DNA of 64,000 bases, taken from the NCBI GenBank assembly GCA_036389485.1, contig DASVPR010000039.1:62001-126000 (forward strand), in the 5' to 3' direction. Below, one piece after another: positions 62,403-64,000 of the stretch (its first letter is position 1; the number at the start of each line of letters is the position of its first letter). The notes beneath the pieces were generated by a model. It did not search any database, was not told the origin of the DNA, and saw nothing but the letters and a program-made list of their open reading frames with translations. The position numbers were made by a program, and so were the translations under genes. Origin of the DNA: CADCVT01 sp036389485. GTDB lineage: Bacteria; Actinomycetota; Thermoleophilia; Solirubrobacterales; Solirubrobacteraceae.

Positions 62403-63731
62403 ATGTCTGCCGTGATGGAGGACTGGGGTCAGCTGATCGAGTTCACGCCGGACCGCGTCCTCCAGCCCACGAGCATCGACGAGCTGAAGCAGATGCTCGA
62501 GGAGGCCCATGCCGAGGGCCGCCGCCTGCGGGTCCCGGGCAGCCTCCACTCGTGCTCGAAGATCGTCGTGTCGGACACGATCCTCGACGTCTCGCGCCTC
62601 CCCCACGAGCTCCAGTTCGAGGACGGCAACGCGTCGGTCACCGCGAGCGCGAACACGACGCTGCACTCGTTCCTGGCGGAGCTCGGCCGGGTGGGCAAGT
62701 CCGTCACGGCGACCGGCGGCACCGACCGCCAGACGCTCGCCGGCCTCATCTCCACAGGCACCGCCCCCGCCAGCTCCCGGCACGCCCTCTACGAGAAGCT
62801 CGAGTGGGTCGAGCTGGTCCACCTCGACGAGAACGGCAAGGCACAGGAGCGCAGGATCGCCCGAGGCGACCCCGACTTCCCCGCCGTCGTCTGCTCCCTG
62901 GGCGCGATTGGCGTCCTGACCAAAGTCCACTTCAGCCTCGTCGACGAGCTGTACTTCGACGTCGTTCAGAAGATCGTCGGGCTCGACGACGTCCTCACCG
63001 ACCTCGACGCGACCTCGCGGAAGTACGACTTCTGGCGCGTCAACTGGGCGCCGAAGAGCGAGAAGGCGCTGCTGTGGGCGGCGACCGCGGTCCCGAAGCA
63101 GCAGTCGAAGCCCGAAGGCGACTACCCGCAGGACCAGTCCGAGCACATCCTCGACATGGTCTTCAAGATCCTCGACAAGCTCCACGAGACCGGGCCGCTC
63201 CTCAACCGGCCGCTGGAGCTCATCTACGACGTCCTCGTCCACACCTACAAGGACCTCGAGACCACAGGCCCGCTCCGCAACATGCTCCCGGTCGACCGCC
63301 GCGCCCCGCTGCGCGTCGCGATGGCGGAGTGGAGCTTCAGGCCGCAGGACGTCCACGTCGTGCTCGGCGAGTGCCGGGAGTACTTCGGCGACCACGGCTG
63401 GCCGAACATCCCGACCGAGATCGAGCTGACGCGCATCGACGGCGCGCTCATGTCCGCGTGGAACTGGGACGGCCTGGACTACATCGTCAAGTTCAACTTC
63501 ATGTACCTGACCGAGGTCTGCAGGGAGCCGGGCGAGAAGGAGCAGATCTACGCGCACCTGCGCGGGCTGTGGGAGCACCTGCAGCGGGCCGGCATCCCGT
63601 TCAAGGCCCACTGGGGGAAGATCAACTTCATCGACCCGGCGTTCGTCGAGGCGAATCACGGCATCGACGCCTTCCGCCCGCTCATCCAGCCGCTGCTCGT
63701 CAACGACTACCTGGCCGAGCGCCTCCCGTGA
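62403..63731 (+). CDS. FAD-linked aldonolactone-oxidase-like enzyme
   Basis: A 442-residue VAO-family flavoprotein. The FAD site is RVPGSLHSCSKIVVSDT and TGGTDRQTLAGLISTGT; the C-terminal ALO domain includes RVAMAEWSFRPQDV and the HWGKINF motif near the end, which carries the catalytic-type Lys of L-gulono- and D-arabinono-lactone oxidases. No signal peptide. It overlaps the downstream metallohydrolase gene by 4 bases (GTGA), so they are co-translated. Substrate may be an aldonolactone or a related polyol. Confidence 0.9.
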   Translation: MSAVMEDWGQLIEFTPDRVLQPTSIDELKQMLEEAHAEGRRLRVPGSLHSCSKIVVSDTILDVSRLPHELQFEDGNASVTASANTTLHSFLAELGRVGKSVTATGGTDRQTLAGLISTGTAPASSRHALYEKLEWVELVHLDENGKAQERRIARGDPDFPAVVCSLGAIGVLTKVHFSLVDELYFDVVQKIVGLDDVLTDLDATSRKYDFWRVNWAPKSEKALLWAATAVPKQQSKPEGDYPQDQSEHILDMVFKILDKLHETGPLLNRPLELIYDVLVHTYKDLETTGPLRNMLPVDRRAPLRVAMAEWSFRPQDVHVVLGECREYFGDHGWPNIPTEIELTRIDGALMSAWNWDGLDYIVKFNFMYLTEVCREPGEKEQIYAHLRGLWEHLQRAGIPFKAHWGKINFIDPAFVEANHGIDAFRPLIQPLLVNDYLAERLP

Positions 63732-64000
63732 CCGACTTCCCCGGCCTGACCGACATCCATTGCCACCCGGCGATGAACTCGTTCCTCTGGGGGCGCAAGC
63801 TCGAGCGCCACTACTGGACCGGCAAGGGCTTCGACCCGCTGGCGAGCCTGACCGACTTCAAGATGATGCGGGAAGGGGATCTCCGCGTCGTGTGGTCGGC
63901 GCTGCACGTCCCCGAGTCCGAGTACTTCCGCTGCCGGCTGATCCGGTTCGTGGCGCACTTCTTCCGCGGCGGCCGCGCGCTGCTGAAGAAGGACGCCTGG
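63728..64000 (+). CDS. Metallohydrolase (membrane dipeptidase/amidohydrolase-like), 3' end cut by window
   Basis: Only the first 91 codons are visible. The start DFPGLTDIHCHPAMNSFLWG has the DxHxH metal motif of amidohydrolase-fold enzymes; the spacing is like M19 dipeptidases or related TIM-barrel hydrolases. The GTG start overlaps the oxidase stop as GTGA. Too little is present to assign a substrate. Confidence 0.65.
   Translation, partial: MTDFPGLTDIHCHPAMNSFLWGRKLERHYWTGKGFDPLASLTDFKMMREGDLRVVWSALHVPESEYFRCRLIRFVAHFFRGGRALLKKDAW

Overview
The window is a very GC-rich bacterial chromosome segment with dense genes, many ATGA/GTGA stop-start overlaps, frequent GTG starts and short intergenic gaps. 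The gene content fits a high-GC actinobacterium: an alaS-ruvX-mltG-aroE block, SpoIIE/STAS/HATPase partner-switching genes, a wax-ester-synthase-type acyltransferase, LuxR-type two-component genes and many exported proteins. It resembles class Thermoleophilia (Solirubrobacterales) most, but that placement is an inference from content and composition; there is no rRNA here.

Layout. 1-5.4 kb: stress or sensory signalling genes (two SpoIIE-type phosphatases, a STAS antagonist, a HATPase kinase), plus a zinc-ribbon protein and a LysE-type exporter. 5.4-8.1 kb: acyl-CoA dehydrogenase and WS/DGAT acyltransferase. 8.1-11 kb: a molybdenum hydroxylase pair whose 2Fe-2S subunit is frameshifted. 11-18.5 kb: HIRAN protein, coiled-coil protein, a secreted 14-repeat protein, PH-domain and membrane proteins (one frameshifted), a NERD protein, a metallo-beta-lactamase-fold hydrolase broken by an amber codon, and a divergent TetR regulator. 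18.5-19.8 kb: a secreted PASTA-protein gene flanked by an exact 30-bp direct repeat, apparently inserted at the tetR/pilC junction. 19.8-27.3 kb: type IV pilus or type II secretion genes pilC, pilT and pilB interrupted by ftsH and a secreted repeat protein. 27.3-35.7 kb: aroE, mltG, a small gene, ruvX, alaS, an exported protein and a NifU-like/MnmA fusion, all on the minus strand. 35.7-45.6 kb: exported and thioredoxin-like proteins, glyoxalase-II-like hydrolase, formimidoyltransferase-like protein, GNAT acetyltransferase, LVIVD-like protein, M29-type aminopeptidase, and a STAS plus hydrolase-LuxR pair. 45.6-55.6 kb: berberine-bridge-type flavoenzyme, penicillin-acylase family protein, HrpA helicase, and a histidine kinase/response regulator pair divergent from a membrane protein across three inverted repeats. 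55.7 kb: a tRNA with anticodon CAT. 56-58.8 kb: hsp20 divergent from a sigma-70 factor. 58.8-64 kb: a tight operon with MauD/MauE-like redox proteins, a Tat-exported protein with 14 cysteines and a second Tat protein, divergent from an FAD-linked oxidase and a metallohydrolase that runs off the window.

Four genes carry clear breaks: two frameshifts, and two in-frame stops where a Trp codon is expected. They may be real decay or consensus errors; the DNA alone cannot say. The most interesting items are the MauD/MauE-Cys-rich Tat operon, the 30-bp-repeat insertion, the NifU-MnmA fusion with a lost scaffold cysteine, and the hsp20 promoter that overlaps the start codon of the neighbouring sigma factor.
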